This document shows, piece after piece, positions 41,330 to 50,610 of a DNA stretch of 57,270 nt. Both the position numbers and the translations under genes were made by a program. This DNA comes from Chloroflexota bacterium (GTDB lineage: Bacteria > Chloroflexota > Anaerolineae > Anaerolineales > Anaerolineaceae): assembly GCA_012729755.1 (NCBI GenBank), contig JAAYCN010000036.1, positions 1-57,270 on the forward strand, written 5' to 3'. Position 1 is the first letter of the stretch. Each line of letters starts with the position of its first letter. The notes under the pieces were generated by a model. That model did not search any database. It was given only the letters and a program-made list of their open reading frames with translations, and was not told the origin of the DNA.

Positions 41330-41896
41330 ATGCAACTAATCACCATGCTTGTGATCGCTATTGGTCTGGCCATGGACTGCTTCGCGGTTTCGTTGGCTAT
41401 TGGTACCAGCGGCCAGATTCCCGACCGGCGCGGAAAGATCCGTCTGGCTGCTCATTTGGGCATTTTTCAGGCGGGCATGACCGCTCTTGGCTGGATTATT
41501 GGCGGCAGCATCATTCGCTATGTCGCCCAATTTGATCACTGGGTTGCTTTCTTCCTGTTGGCTTACGTGGCTTATCGCCTGATCAGGTCGGGGTTTGATC
41601 CGACCTGTGAAGCTTTTGACGAGAACCCTTCCAAAGGCAAAACCCTTGTGTTGCTCTCGGTCGCCACCAGCATCGATGCCTTCGCGGTGGGGCTGTCGAT
41701 TGCCTTTATGGGTATTCCGATTATCCTCTCGGTTGTTTTAATCGGCTTCGTTTCCGCCCTGCTGGGCATCACAGGGCTATTTGCGGGGCATCGTCTGAGC
41801 TGCCAGTTTGGCAAGCGTATGGAGATCGTGGGAGGGTTGGTGTTGTTGATTATCGCTGTCCGGGTGATCGTTACTCACTTGGGATGGGTCGCCTAG
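41330..41896 (+). CDS. mntP: Manganese efflux pump, MntP family
   Basis: A 188-residue membrane protein with six helices in two repeats. Conserved acidic residues are in AMDCFAVSLAIG near residue 15 and in ATSIDAFAVGLSIAF near 110, matching MntP (about 188 residues in E. coli). The family exports Mn2+. No yybP-ykoY-type manganese riboswitch could be recognised in the 67-bp gap upstream. The inositol-phosphate synthase gene follows after 12 bp and is probably cotranscribed, although the functional link is not known. Confidence 0.9.
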   Translation: MQLITMLVIAIGLAMDCFAVSLAIGTSGQIPDRRGKIRLAAHLGIFQAGMTALGWIIGGSIIRYVAQFDHWVAFFLLAYVAYRLIRSGFDPTCEAFDENPSKGKTLVLLSVATSIDAFAVGLSIAFMGIPIILSVVLIGFVSALLGITGLFAGHRLSCQFGKRMEIVGGLVLLIIAVRVIVTHLGWVA

Positions 41897-41908
41897 AAAA
41901 GGAGAAAA

Positions 41909-42991
41909 ATGACAAAAGATAAAAAGGTACGTGTGGCAATTGTCGGGGTCGGAAACTGTGCCTCCTCATTTGTGCAGGGTTTGCACTATTACAAGGACGC
42001 CAAAGATAACGACCGCATTCCTGGTCTCATGCACGTCAATCTGGGCGGTTATCACATCAGCAATGTCGAGGTGGTGGCGGCGTTTGATGTGGTCGATACC
42101 AAGGTTGGTTTAGACCTGTCAGAAGCTATCTTTGCCTTTCCCAATAACACTTATAAGTTTTGCGATGTGCCTCACCTGGGGGTTAAAGTGCAGCGCGGCA
42201 TGACCCATGATGGTCTGGGTCAATACCTGTCGCAGATTGTCAGGAAAGCCCCTGGCCCTACTGACGACATCGTCGGTATTCTCAAAGCTACCAAAGCGGA
42301 TGTAATGATCAATTATCTGCCGGTGGGGTCTGAGATGGCCACCAAGTGGTACATGGAACAAGCCCTAAAAGCCGGGGTGGGGGTGGTCAACTGCATTCCG
42401 GTCTTCATTGCCAGCTCCGCCTATTGGGGGCCTCGCTTCAAAGAAGCCGGCCTGCCAATCATTGGCGATGACATCAAGAGCCAGGTTGGCGCGACTATTT
42501 CCCACCGCGTTTTGACCAGTCTCTTTGTCGATCGTGGGGTTAAGCTCGATCATACCTATCAGCTTAATTTTGGCGGCAACACTGACTTTCTGAATATGCT
42601 CGAGCGTGAACGGCTGGAATCAAAAAAGATTAGCAAGACTGGCGCGGTGACGAGCATGCTGCCTTATCAATTGGACGAAGATGATATTCATGTCGGGCCG
42701 AGCGATTACGTGCCGTGGTTAAAAGACCGCAAGTTCTGCTATATTAAGATGGAAGGGACTACCTTCGGAAATGTGCCGCTTAACCTCGAGCTGAAACTGG
42801 AGGTCTGGGACTCGCCCAATTCGGCTGGCGTGGTGATTGACGCGGTGCGCTGTGTGAAGTTGGCGCTCGATCGCGGGTCGGCTGGGCCGATCCTTGAGCC
42901 TTCCTCCTATTTCATGAAGACTCCGCCGGTGCAGTATAAAGACGACCTCTGTCACGAAAAAACAGAAGCTTTCATTCGCGGAGAGCAGTAA
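41909..42991 (+). CDS. ino1: myo-Inositol-1-phosphate synthase
   Basis: A 360-residue enzyme of the bacterial/archaeal type: [20 protein letters not shown] at the start (NAD-binding), [30 protein letters not shown], and [17 protein letters not shown] near residue 190. It converts glucose-6-phosphate to 1L-myo-inositol-1-phosphate with internal NAD cycling. AGGAG precedes the ATG. The product may feed inositol lipids or compatible solutes. It follows mntP by 12 bp and precedes yqeB by 22 bp on the same strand. Confidence 0.95.
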   Translation: MTKDKKVRVAIVGVGNCASSFVQGLHYYKDAKDNDRIPGLMHVNLGGYHISNVEVVAAFDVVDTKVGLDLSEAIFAFPNNTYKFCDVPHLGVKVQRGMTHDGLGQYLSQIVRKAPGPTDDIVGILKATKADVMINYLPVGSEMATKWYMEQALKAGVGVVNCIPVFIASSAYWGPRFKEAGLPIIGDDIKSQVGATISHRVLTSLFVDRGVKLDHTYQLNFGGNTDFLNMLERERLESKKISKTGAVTSMLPYQLDEDDIHVGPSDYVPWLKDRKFCYIKMEGTTFGNVPLNLELKLEVWDSPNSAGVVIDAVRCVKLALDRGSAGPILEPSSYFMKTPPVQYKDDLCHEKTEAFIRGEQ

Positions 42992-43013
42992 ACAGGTTTA
43001 ATTAAGGCAGATC

Positions 43014-43829
43014 ATGACTGGCGATCAATTGATGAAATCGGAAAAACCGCTCTGTGCTATAAAAGGGGCGGGAGATTTGGCGACAGGGGTAGGTATTTGT
43101 CTGTTTGAGGCTGACTATCCGCTCATCATGACTGAGATTTCTCAACCGCTCGTCGTGCGTCGCGCGGTCAGTTTCGCTGAGGCGGTCTTTCAGGGTGAAC
43201 ATACCGTCTGCGGAATTCGCTCCATATTATGTTCTGATCTTGAACAGGCCAGGGATGTATTACGAAACGGGGACATTCCGGTTTTGGTTGATCCGGGTTT
43301 CAGCGTCACATCTCAGTTTTCCCCAAAAATTGTCATCGATGCGCGCATGATGAAACGTTTTGAACCTTGCCCATTGGATGACCAGACGATGCGTGTTGGA
43401 TTGGGGCCTGGCTTCTCCGCCGGTCAAAACTGTCATGCGGTGATTGAAACCAACCGGGGACCAGCTCTCGGGTCTATCATCTGGCAGGGTGAAGCGGAAA
43501 AAGATACCGGAATCCCTGGTGAAGTCCTCGGAAAAACCAGCGAGCGTGTGTACTTCGCCGAAAATGAAGGGGTGTTTACTGCCTTAGCTGAGATTGGAGA
43601 CATTCTCGAGCCAGGGCAGCCCATTGGCAGCGTAGGCCAGAAGATGATTTTGAACCGCTTCAAAGGGATCTTGCGGGGGTGCCTCCATTCAGGCCTGGCC
43701 GTTGTCAGGGGCGAAAAATTGGCGGATGTTGACCCAAGACTGGACCGCCAGCTTGCTTTTATGCCCTCCGATAAGGCCATTTGTATCGGTGATGCGGTCG
43801 TGAAGGCAGTCAGCTGTTGGTTAAGTTAG
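43014..43829 (+). CDS. yqeB: Selenium-dependent molybdenum hydroxylase maturation protein, YqeB family
   Basis: A 271-residue protein of the YqeB (EF2563) family. CAIKGAGDLATGVGICLFEADYP near residue 15 is the typical NAD-fold-like start, and LGPGFSAGQNCHAVIETNRGP near 125 and GKTSERVYFAENEGVFTALAEIGD near 170 follow the family pattern. It occurs only in genomes with selenium-using molybdenum hydroxylases and is thought to help insert the labile selenium of the cofactor. AAGG lies 8 bp before the ATG. yqeC starts one base after its stop. The hydroxylase at 1.7-4.6 kb is the obvious client in this window. Confidence 0.88.
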   Translation: MTGDQLMKSEKPLCAIKGAGDLATGVGICLFEADYPLIMTEISQPLVVRRAVSFAEAVFQGEHTVCGIRSILCSDLEQARDVLRNGDIPVLVDPGFSVTSQFSPKIVIDARMMKRFEPCPLDDQTMRVGLGPGFSAGQNCHAVIETNRGPALGSIIWQGEAEKDTGIPGEVLGKTSERVYFAENEGVFTALAEIGDILEPGQPIGSVGQKMILNRFKGILRGCLHSGLAVVRGEKLADVDPRLDRQLAFMPSDKAICIGDAVVKAVSCWLS

Positions 43830-43830
43830 C

Positions 43831-44571
43831 ATGAATAAAGCCGATCTTCTGCGCGCCTTATTGTCGTTGAAGCCCACGGCGATTAGCGTCTCTGGCGCTG
43901 GCGGAAAGAGCAGTTTTTTGAAATTCCTCGCCGACAATCTCGTCGCCAAGGTAGTGTTAACGACCACCACCCACCTGGGGTTTGAACAAAGCAATTTGGC
44001 TCGAGATCACGTCATTCTCGAACCTCACGAGAGAATTGATGACAATATGCTGGCCGGAAACACCGCGCTTCTGATAACTGCCAACCATGACCAGGCCGGC
44101 AAGTGGCAATCTCTTCGTGAACCCCAGCTCTTTGAGCTGTCCGAGCGATGTCGAAACGCTGGGAAGCTGTTGGTGATTGAATCGGACGGTTCGCGCGGCA
44201 AACCGATCAAAGCGCCAGCAGGACATGAGCCGGTTATCCCGCCTTTTGTCGATTTATGCGTCTATATCTTGGGGTTAAGCGCGGTTGGCACGCCCTTAGA
44301 CACGCTTCACGCGCATCGACCAGAGCTGGTCGCTGAGGTGACCCAAACTAATCTTGGGGATACGATTAGCCTGACGACTTTTATGGAATTGTTGATTTCT
44401 TCTCGTGCTGGGTTAAAAGAAGTGCCGTGGCTGGCGAAACGGGTAGCTATCCTTAATCAGCTGGATGTTTCCTCAGTCACTGAAGAGCGCGTTGCCGCGT
44501 TTACAAAAGCGCTCACCGATATCGGCTATCGCTATGTCTGGTTCGGAAGCTTGAAAGACCATTTTCACTGA
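43831..44571 (+). CDS. yqeC: Selenium cofactor biosynthesis protein, YqeC family
   Basis: A 246-residue P-loop-like protein: ISVSGAGGKSSFLKFLADNL near residue 18 is the nucleotide-binding loop, followed by VVLTTTTHLG, LLVIESDGSRGKPIKAPAGHEPVIP and the GTPLDTLHAHRPEL segment, all characteristic. Like YqeB it travels with selenium-dependent molybdenum hydroxylases. It lies one base after yqeB, so both are translated together. Molybdate transport genes start 118 bp downstream on the same strand, giving a cofactor supply cluster. Confidence 0.88.
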   Translation: MNKADLLRALLSLKPTAISVSGAGGKSSFLKFLADNLVAKVVLTTTTHLGFEQSNLARDHVILEPHERIDDNMLAGNTALLITANHDQAGKWQSLREPQLFELSERCRNAGKLLVIESDGSRGKPIKAPAGHEPVIPPFVDLCVYILGLSAVGTPLDTLHAHRPELVAEVTQTNLGDTISLTTFMELLISSRAGLKEVPWLAKRVAILNQLDVSSVTEERVAAFTKALTDIGYRYVWFGSLKDHFH

Positions 44572-44658
44572 TCGTCTAATTGCCCCTTTGCCCGGCAGAA
44601 ATTTTCTCACTTGACCCCCGAAAATTCTTATTTGGTGTAAAATGGTTGAACAATCGTA

Positions 44659-44675
44659 TACTCAATCATTGAGTA
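44659..44675 (+). promoter_or_regulatory. 17-bp palindrome before modA, candidate operator
   Basis: TACTCAAT and ATTGAGTA are perfect arms around one central base, 14 bp before the modA start. A TAAAAT hexamer at 44638-44643 could be the -10. The palindrome does not match the E. coli ModE box, so the regulator is unknown. Confidence 0.5.
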
Positions 44676-44689
44676 AATAAAGGAGAAAT

Positions 44690-45532
44690 ATGAAACTCAA
44701 GTATTTAGCGATATTATTGATTTGTTCCTTAATCACGGCTTGTTCCGCAAATGCAGTAAGCCCAACCGACACAGTTAAATCGGACAATTCGCCAGATAGC
44801 CAGGCAGTTGCCCCTGTCGAGTTGCATGTTTTTGCGGCTGCATCATTGACTGAAACCTTTGAAAAAATAAGCAAGGCGTTTGAAGCTGCTAATCCTGACA
44901 TCAAAGTAATCCTCACTTTTGACTCTTCTGGAACTCTTAAGACTCAAATCCAGCAAGGTGCGGATGCGGATCTCTTTGTTTCCGCAGCCCAAAAGCAAAT
45001 GAACCAACTCGAAGCTGGCAACGAGGCAAATACTGAGAATCTTGATTGTGTGTTGAAAGAAACTCGGGTGAACTTGCTCGAGAATCAGGTTACGCTGGTT
45101 GTGCCGACCAACAATCCTGCTGGTGTCTCATCCTTTGCTGATTTGGGAACTGATAAGGTCAACAAGATTGCCTTGGGCAATAAAGATGTTCCCGTTGGGC
45201 AGTATTCTGAAGAATTGCTGACCAATCTTGGCATTTGGGATGCTATCCAACCAAAAGTTACTTTTGGTTCTAATGTCAAGGAAGTTACAACCTGGGTTAA
45301 AGAAGGGGTTGCGGATTGTGGCATTGTTTACGCAACGGATGCCTTCTCAGCTGGTCTCGAGATCGTTGATCGCGCTGCCGGAGATCTTCTGAAGACCAAG
45401 GTTATTTATCCAGGTGCTGTATTGACGAACAGTAAGCATGTGGCAGAAGCCAAAGCATTCCTTGATTATCTGCAAACCCCTGAAGCGCAAGCGGTTTTTG
45501 AGGCTGTAGGGTTCGCAATCCCTGACAAATAA
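44690..45532 (+). CDS. modA: Molybdate-binding lipoprotein ModA
   Basis: A 280-residue binding protein with lipobox ITAC (Cys18). The mature part has LHVFAAASLTETFEKISKAFE near residue 48, LTFDSSGTLKTQIQQGADADLFVSA and GIVYATDAF near 220, all typical for molybdate and tungstate binding. AAGGAGA precedes the ATG. It is the first gene of a modABC set and is followed by a strong hairpin. Which oxyanion it prefers cannot be read from sequence. Confidence 0.93.
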   Translation: MKLKYLAILLICSLITACSANAVSPTDTVKSDNSPDSQAVAPVELHVFAAASLTETFEKISKAFEAANPDIKVILTFDSSGTLKTQIQQGADADLFVSAAQKQMNQLEAGNEANTENLDCVLKETRVNLLENQVTLVVPTNNPAGVSSFADLGTDKVNKIALGNKDVPVGQYSEELLTNLGIWDAIQPKVTFGSNVKEVTTWVKEGVADCGIVYATDAFSAGLEIVDRAAGDLLKTKVIYPGAVLTNSKHVAEAKAFLDYLQTPEAQAVFEAVGFAIPDK

Positions 45533-45550
45533 TACTTAATGAAGCAAAAG

Positions 45551-45583
45551 TTAACGAGGGAGGGTTCTCCTTTCCCTCGTTAA
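45551..45583 (+). other. Hairpin between modA and modB
   Basis: TTAACGAGGGA (45551-45561) and TCCCTCGTTAA (45573-45583) are perfect 11-bp arms around an 11-nt loop, followed by TTACTTCTTTT. It may partly terminate after modA or protect modA message, giving more binding protein than permease. Confidence 0.75.
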
Positions 45584-45606
45584 TTACTTCTTTTAGGTGA
45601 TACGAG

Positions 45607-46293
45607 ATGGATTGGTTTCCGCTTTGGAATTCACTTAGGATTGCCGCAATAAGTACCTTCGTTATCTTCTTTTTAGGCATTTATTTAGCCTGGTATATTG
45701 CGAAATTGCCGCCTTTTCTTAAAGGTCTTCTGGATGTTGTGCTTACTCTCCCGCTTGTGCTGCCTCCCACAGTAGTTGGTTTTTTCTTGTTAAAAACCTT
45801 AGGTCCTTATTCGGCTTTCGGATCTTTTATTTTACGCATGGCGGATGTTCGTTTAGTGATGGAGTGGTATTCGGCTATTTTCGCGTCAATTGTTGTGGCT
45901 TTTCCTTTAATGTACCGTACGGCCAGAGGGGCATTTGAAAGTTTCGATTCCGATTTGTGTTACGCTGGTCAAACGCTTGGCATGTCAAACGCACGAATTT
46001 TTTGGCAAGTGGTATTGCCTACCTGTCGCCAAGGTATTCTCGCTGGAACCGTGCTTTCCTTCGCACGTGCCTTAGGCGAATACGGTGCGACGAGCATGGT
46101 TTCAGGCTTTACGCCAGGTCAGACTGCCACTATTTCGACCACAGTTTATCAACTGTGGCGTACCGGTGATGATGCCAAGGCTTATTTGTGGGTGATGGTC
46201 AATATTACAATTAGCTTTATTGTCTTGCTCGCGATCAACTCTTTAGAAGCCCGTCAGAAAAAATCACAAATTTTGCAGTCGTCAGGGGTCTGA
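45607..46293 (+). CDS. modB: Molybdate ABC permease ModB
   Basis: A 228-residue permease with five helices: SLRIAAISTFVIFFLGIYLAWYI, LDVVLTLPLVLPPTVVGFFLL, and the EAA loop CYAGQTLGMSNARIFWQVVLP near residue 130. ARALGEYGATSMVSGFTPGQT near 160 is diagnostic for ModB. It ends 2 bp before modC, so the two are translated together. It forms the channel for molybdate delivered by ModA. Confidence 0.93.
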   Translation: MDWFPLWNSLRIAAISTFVIFFLGIYLAWYIAKLPPFLKGLLDVVLTLPLVLPPTVVGFFLLKTLGPYSAFGSFILRMADVRLVMEWYSAIFASIVVAFPLMYRTARGAFESFDSDLCYAGQTLGMSNARIFWQVVLPTCRQGILAGTVLSFARALGEYGATSMVSGFTPGQTATISTTVYQLWRTGDDAKAYLWVMVNITISFIVLLAINSLEARQKKSQILQSSGV

Positions 46294-46295
46294 TC

Positions 46296-47369
46296 ATGCT
46301 AAAAGTACACATCCGAAAACGTCTGCACACTTTCGATTTAGATATTAATTTTGAAGCTGGCAACGAAGTATTGGGAATTCTTGGCCCTTCGGGTAGTGGA
46401 AAAAGCATGACTTTAAAATGTATTGCTGGGATTGAGACACCTGATTGGGGACATATAGAGTTAGATGGGCGTACGCTTTTTGACTCTCGCGCTAAAATAA
46501 ATCTTCCTCCCCAACAGCGGAAGGTTGGTTACTTGTTTCAACAATACGCTCTCTTTCCTGCCATGACCGTTGAACAAAACCTCTTTGCCGGAATCCCTAA
46601 AGAAGAGAAGAAAAACAGTCAAAATATTATTGAAGATGCGATTGATCGCATGAACCTCAAAGGGGTTGAAAAGAAAAAGCCATATCAGCTTTCAGGCGGG
46701 CAAAAACAACGTGTAGCATTGGGTCGAATTCTTCTGAATCATCCCCAGATATTACTTTTGGATGAACCTCTCTCAGCGCTCGACCTTTTCTTAAAATGGC
46801 AAGTCGAGCTCGAACTAAAATCTCTGTTTGAATCATGGCCGGGTACTATTCTTCTGGTGACTCACAATCTCGGAGAGCTCTCCCATTTGTGCGACCAGGT
46901 CTCCGTTCTTCACGAAGGGGTGAACCAAACAAAACAAACGGTGAGAGAACTTTACTCTCATCCCGCAACTGTGGTGGCGGCAAAATTAGCGGGTTGTCGT
47001 AATTTCTCACGCATTAAACTTGTCGACTGGCAGCAAAAGCGCTTCAAAGCTCTGGATTGGGGTATCGAGCTGTTATCTTCTAATCTTCGGCCCAAGAGTC
47101 AATTTTGTGGAATTTTTAATCACGATATTATGCCTTTGCTGACCGATGCGCCCTCTGTTCCTGAAGATAAGATTGAAAACACCTTTGTTGTCAAAAAGCA
47201 GCACATTCTTTGGGCGGTCGCGGCCAACCAGGTGGTCTGTAAATCAAAAACACAGACAAACGACTCACCATTGTTCTTGGAATGTCCAACCGAATACAAT
47301 GAATTAAATTTGATGGATGAATTCCTAGTATGTTTGCCCTCAGAAAAGATCCTTTGTTTCGATTCATAA
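46296..47369 (+). CDS. modC: Molybdate ABC ATPase ModC
   Basis: A 357-residue ATPase: Walker A GPSGSGKS near residue 32, the VGYLFQQYALFP Q-loop, LSGGQKQRVALGR and LLLDEPLSALD. A C-terminal regulatory extension from about residue 230 is in the place of a molybdate-sensing TOBE/Mop domain, but only partly recognisable. It completes the ModABC importer. The MoeA-like gene follows after 10 bp, which ties transport to cofactor use. Confidence 0.92.
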   Translation: MLKVHIRKRLHTFDLDINFEAGNEVLGILGPSGSGKSMTLKCIAGIETPDWGHIELDGRTLFDSRAKINLPPQQRKVGYLFQQYALFPAMTVEQNLFAGIPKEEKKNSQNIIEDAIDRMNLKGVEKKKPYQLSGGQKQRVALGRILLNHPQILLLDEPLSALDLFLKWQVELELKSLFESWPGTILLVTHNLGELSHLCDQVSVLHEGVNQTKQTVRELYSHPATVVAAKLAGCRNFSRIKLVDWQQKRFKALDWGIELLSSNLRPKSQFCGIFNHDIMPLLTDAPSVPEDKIENTFVVKKQHILWAVAANQVVCKSKTQTNDSPLFLECPTEYNELNLMDEFLVCLPSEKILCFDS

Positions 47370-47379
47370 AGGAAATGAA

Positions 47380-48435
47380 ATGAAAAAGATTCTAATTGAA
47401 GATGCTATTGGTCAATGTTTATGCCATGATTTGACCGCTATCCTTGAGACGGGTTTCAAAGGTGTACGCTTTGTCAGAGGGCATAAAGTCCAAGCCGAAG
47501 ACTTACCGATATTGCGGAGTATGGGGAAAGATCATGTGTTTGTTTGGGAGCCTGAGGCAGATGAAATGCATGAGGATGAGTGTGCCATTGCTCTTGCGCA
47601 GGAGTTGTCAGGAGATTTGATTGAGCATAGCCAGCCGTCTGAAGGCAAAATTGCTCTAATAACGCGCGTTGATGGTATGCTGGAAATTAATAAATCAGCT
47701 CTTGTCAAACTTAATTTCGTTCCAGATTGGACGGTTACATCACTGCAAAATTTTCAGCCAATAACATCTGGGTCGGTCTTTGCCGCTTTTAGAATCGTGC
47801 CGCTTGTTACGAAAAAAGTCAATGTTGATCGCGCTGTTGAGATTGTCAGATCCGCGAAACAATCTGGCCGGCCAGTCTTTCGTGTTCACCCATTCAAGCC
47901 TTTAAAGGTGGGAATAATCATCACAGGAAACGAAATCTATGAAAAACGGATTCCGGACGCTTTTGAACCAATCTTACGCAAAAAGTTCTCACGCTTCCCG
48001 GCTGATATCAAAGCCATAAAATTCTGTCCCGATGACGAGGAGATAATTCTCGCCTCAATGTACGCTTTGATCGATCAGGAAATCCAACTCATTCTCATGA
48101 CAGGGGGAATGTCGGTCGATCCGGATGATGTTACCCCCTCAGCCATCAGGCGATCCGGGTCAAAAGTGTTGACGCAAGGTGTTCCTATGCAGCCTGGAAA
48201 CATGCTGACACTTGCCAGGCGGGGCGATGTCATCATCCTGGGCGTCCCCGGCGCATCCATGCACTTTCCGAGAACTAGTTTGGATGTTTTCTTGCCTCGA
48301 ATCTTCGCAGGATTGATTCCAGGCAAGAGTGAAATTGTTCGGCTGTGTGTTGGTGGCTTGATGGTTAAAGGATATCCGTTGCCCTGGCCGACCCTGCCGC
48401 TTACCGATGAAGAAAAATCAGGTTTTATAAAGTAA
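47380..48435 (+). CDS. MoeA-like molybdopterin-binding protein
   Basis: A 351-residue protein with the MoCF/MoeA-type molybdopterin-binding domain in its second half: VGIIITGNEIYEKRIPDAFEP near residue 185, LILMTGGMSVDPDDVTPSAIR near 245, and a GVPGASMHFPRTSLDVFLPRI segment near 290. The N-terminal half (MKKILIEDAIGQCLCHDLT) is shorter than that of true MoeA and lacks its full domain set, matching the short group found with selenium- or molybdenum-hydroxylase genes in anaerobes. It probably handles molybdate insertion into molybdopterin or cofactor delivery. It is the last gene of the mod operon; a long terminator hairpin overlaps its stop codon. Confidence 0.85.
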   Translation: MKKILIEDAIGQCLCHDLTAILETGFKGVRFVRGHKVQAEDLPILRSMGKDHVFVWEPEADEMHEDECAIALAQELSGDLIEHSQPSEGKIALITRVDGMLEINKSALVKLNFVPDWTVTSLQNFQPITSGSVFAAFRIVPLVTKKVNVDRAVEIVRSAKQSGRPVFRVHPFKPLKVGIIITGNEIYEKRIPDAFEPILRKKFSRFPADIKAIKFCPDDEEIILASMYALIDQEIQLILMTGGMSVDPDDVTPSAIRRSGSKVLTQGVPMQPGNMLTLARRGDVIILGVPGASMHFPRTSLDVFLPRIFAGLIPGKSEIVRLCVGGLMVKGYPLPWPTLPLTDEEKSGFIK

Positions 48436-48476
48436 ATACTTCCTGATATCCTCTTAAAAAGAGCTCAGGAAGTATT
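48435..48476. terminator. Long hairpin between convergent operons
   Basis: AATACTTCCTGA (48435-48446) pairs with TCAGGAAGTATT (48465-48476); an inner CTCTT/AAGAG stem extends it. It separates the mod operon from the convergent BMP transporter operon and may stop both. Confidence 0.75.
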
Positions 48477-48505
48477 GTAAATACGATCGCGCTTGAGAAA
48501 CGATT

Positions 48506-49471
48506 CTAAAGACCGCGCTCTCCCCTCACATAAGGTTCACCAAGCGCTGCTGGCGCGCCAAGGCGCTTGCGGCGTGCCCCGGACGAACCCCAAAGCAGAG
48601 CGAGAACAGTAAGCGCATAGGGCATCATCTGCAGGAAGAACACGAGGTTGTGGTTGTAAAAGAAGGGGTTTCGCCCCCCCAGCAGCATAGCTGGCCCTTG
48701 AAGGTCGAGCAGTAGACGACGCAGCATGCCAAACAGGTAACCGCCTAACGCGGCGCGAGTGGGGTTCCATTGCGCGAAGATCACCAGCGCGATTGCGATC
48801 CAGCCCTGACCGCTGGTGGTGAGGTGGCTGTACCATCCGGGCGAGATGGCGATGCTGATCGCGGCGCCAGCCAGCCCGGCGAAGCAGCCGCCGATGAATG
48901 TATAGAGATAGCGGATCCGGTAGACGCTGACCCCCAGGGTATCTGCTGCGGCCGGTTTTTCACCCACCGCGCGTATGTGCAGCCCTGGCTTGGTCTTGAA
49001 GATGAAGAACCAGCTGATTGGGATCAGCAAATAGCCAAAATAAGTCAGCAGGTTGTGGTTGGTGAAGAGCACCTCTCCCAGATAGGGGATTTGAGACAGA
49101 ATCGGCACGGTGTAGTTGGGGACGACCGGAGTAGTTAAACCGGTCAGTCCTTCGCCCATCACCAGCGCTAATCCCGTACCGAGAAAAGTCAGCGAAAGGC
49201 CGCTGACGGTTTGATCTGCCTGGAATGAAATCGTAACCAATCCATGGAGAAGACTCAAAATGCCGCCAGCAAAAATAGCGCCCAATAAGCCCAGCCAGAC
49301 ATTGCCCGTTTCGTGGGCGATCTTGAAACCAGCCATCGCGCCGAGCAGCATCATGCCTTCGACGCCGAGGTTTTTAATGCCGGCGCGTTCAGTCAGAATT
49401 TCACCAATCGCGGCGATGAGCAATATCGTACCGGTAGAGATACCCGCGTGGACAATCACATTAAGGTTCAT
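48506..49471 (-). CDS. BMP/nucleoside-type ABC permease, NupQ-like
   Basis: A 321-residue permease of the BPD_transp_2 family, with about ten helices. IGEILTERAGIKNLGVEGMML near residue 22 and HIRAVGEKPAAADTLGVSVYR near 165 are the typical segments. Length matches NupQ. It overlaps its partner gene by 4 bp (ATGA). It is the last gene of the second BMP-type operon and faces the mod operon. A nucleoside substrate is plausible, as the xanthine-dehydrogenase-type enzyme is in the same window. Confidence 0.88.
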   Translation of the reverse strand: MNLNVIVHAGISTGTILLIAAIGEILTERAGIKNLGVEGMMLLGAMAGFKIAHETGNVWLGLLGAIFAGGILSLLHGLVTISFQADQTVSGLSLTFLGTGLALVMGEGLTGLTTPVVPNYTVPILSQIPYLGEVLFTNHNLLTYFGYLLIPISWFFIFKTKPGLHIRAVGEKPAAADTLGVSVYRIRYLYTFIGGCFAGLAGAAISIAISPGWYSHLTTSGQGWIAIALVIFAQWNPTRAALGGYLFGMLRRLLLDLQGPAMLLGGRNPFFYNHNLVFFLQMMPYALTVLALLWGSSGARRKRLGAPAALGEPYVRGERGL

Positions 49472-50610
49472 TTCGCCTCCTCAGTCAGAGCTGCTTCAGG
49501 CTCAATGCTTTTGCTGTGCTTGCCTGTGCGCTCGATGCGCAGCGTGTATTTAAGCAGCACATCACTCGAGATCACCAGGAAGAGCGTAATACCCTGGATC
49601 AGGAATGAGACGCCGGAAGGTTGAATTTCGCGTCCGGCGACGATCAGCGCACCGAACAGGATGGAAACAATAATTACCGCGACAGGGTTAAGCTTGGCCA
49701 ACCAGGCGACAATCACCCCTGAGAAGCCATAGCTGGTCGAGATGCGTTCCTGCAGGCGGTGCACCACGCCGCTCACCTCGGCCATGCCGGCCAATCCGGC
49801 CAATGCCCCCGAGAACATGAACACCAGAATGATATTCTTGGTGATATCGAGGCCGGCGTAACGAGCGGCCTTGGGATTATCGCCGATCAGGGTGATTTTA
49901 TAACCCCAGCGGCTCTTATTGAGGATGATCCATACGATCACCGCGGCGATCAGGCCAAAAATGACCCCGGCATGCAGAGTAATGCCCGAGAAGAACTTGT
50001 ATTGCTTGGCGTAATCTGCCAGGCGGGGCAGCCAGGCGACTTTAGGGAACATTTTGGTCATCTGGAAGCCGGCGTCGCTGTACTTGCCGAAGATCCAGTA
50101 GTTGTTCCAATACACCGCGATGTAATTGAGCATCAAAGTGGTAATGACTTCGTTAATATTGTATTTGGCGCGCAAGACGCCCGGAATAAAACCAAACAAT
50201 GCGCCGCCGACCATGCCCATGACCATCATTAGCCCCAAAACCACAATCTTCGGGGTGGTCTGCAGGTTTACCATCGGCAGTAGCACGACCATGCTGGCGA
50301 AGAAAGCGCCCATATAAAATTGGCCCTCGCCGCCGATATTCCAAAGTCTCATTTTGAAGGACAGAGCTGAGCCCAGCCCAATCAGGAGCAGTGGTGTGGC
50401 TTTGACGACCACGTCTGAGATGGAGCCCCATGATCCGAAGCTGGCTGTCCAGAAATAGGAATAGATATAGAGCGGGTCAGCGCCGACGCTTTTTAGAATA
50501 AAGCCGCTGATCACAAACGCCAGCAGAACAGCGCCGATGCTGGTAGCGGCGGGCAGCCACTTGGGATGATCTTCAGTTCGTTTTTGGAATTCAAGACGGA
50601 GGCCCATCAT
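49468..50610 (-). CDS. BMP/nucleoside-type ABC permease, NupP-like
   Basis: A 380-residue permease, partner of the previous gene. Motifs include GLGSALSFKMRLWNIGGEGQF near residue 85, KYNINEVITTLMLNYIAVYWNNYW near 150 and KITLIGDNPKAARYAGLDIT near 230. A polar tail of about 25 residues ends the protein. It overlaps both the ATPase gene before it and the permease gene after it by 4 bp, so the genes are tightly coupled. Confidence 0.88.
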   Translation of the reverse strand: MMGLRLEFQKRTEDHPKWLPAATSIGAVLLAFVISGFILKSVGADPLYIYSYFWTASFGSWGSISDVVVKATPLLLIGLGSALSFKMRLWNIGGEGQFYMGAFFASMVVLLPMVNLQTTPKIVVLGLMMVMGMVGGALFGFIPGVLRAKYNINEVITTLMLNYIAVYWNNYWIFGKYSDAGFQMTKMFPKVAWLPRLADYAKQYKFFSGITLHAGVIFGLIAAVIVWIILNKSRWGYKITLIGDNPKAARYAGLDITKNIILVFMFSGALAGLAGMAEVSGVVHRLQERISTSYGFSGVIVAWLAKLNPVAVIIVSILFGALIVAGREIQPSGVSFLIQGITLFLVISSDVLLKYTLRIERTGKHSKSIEPEAALTEEAK

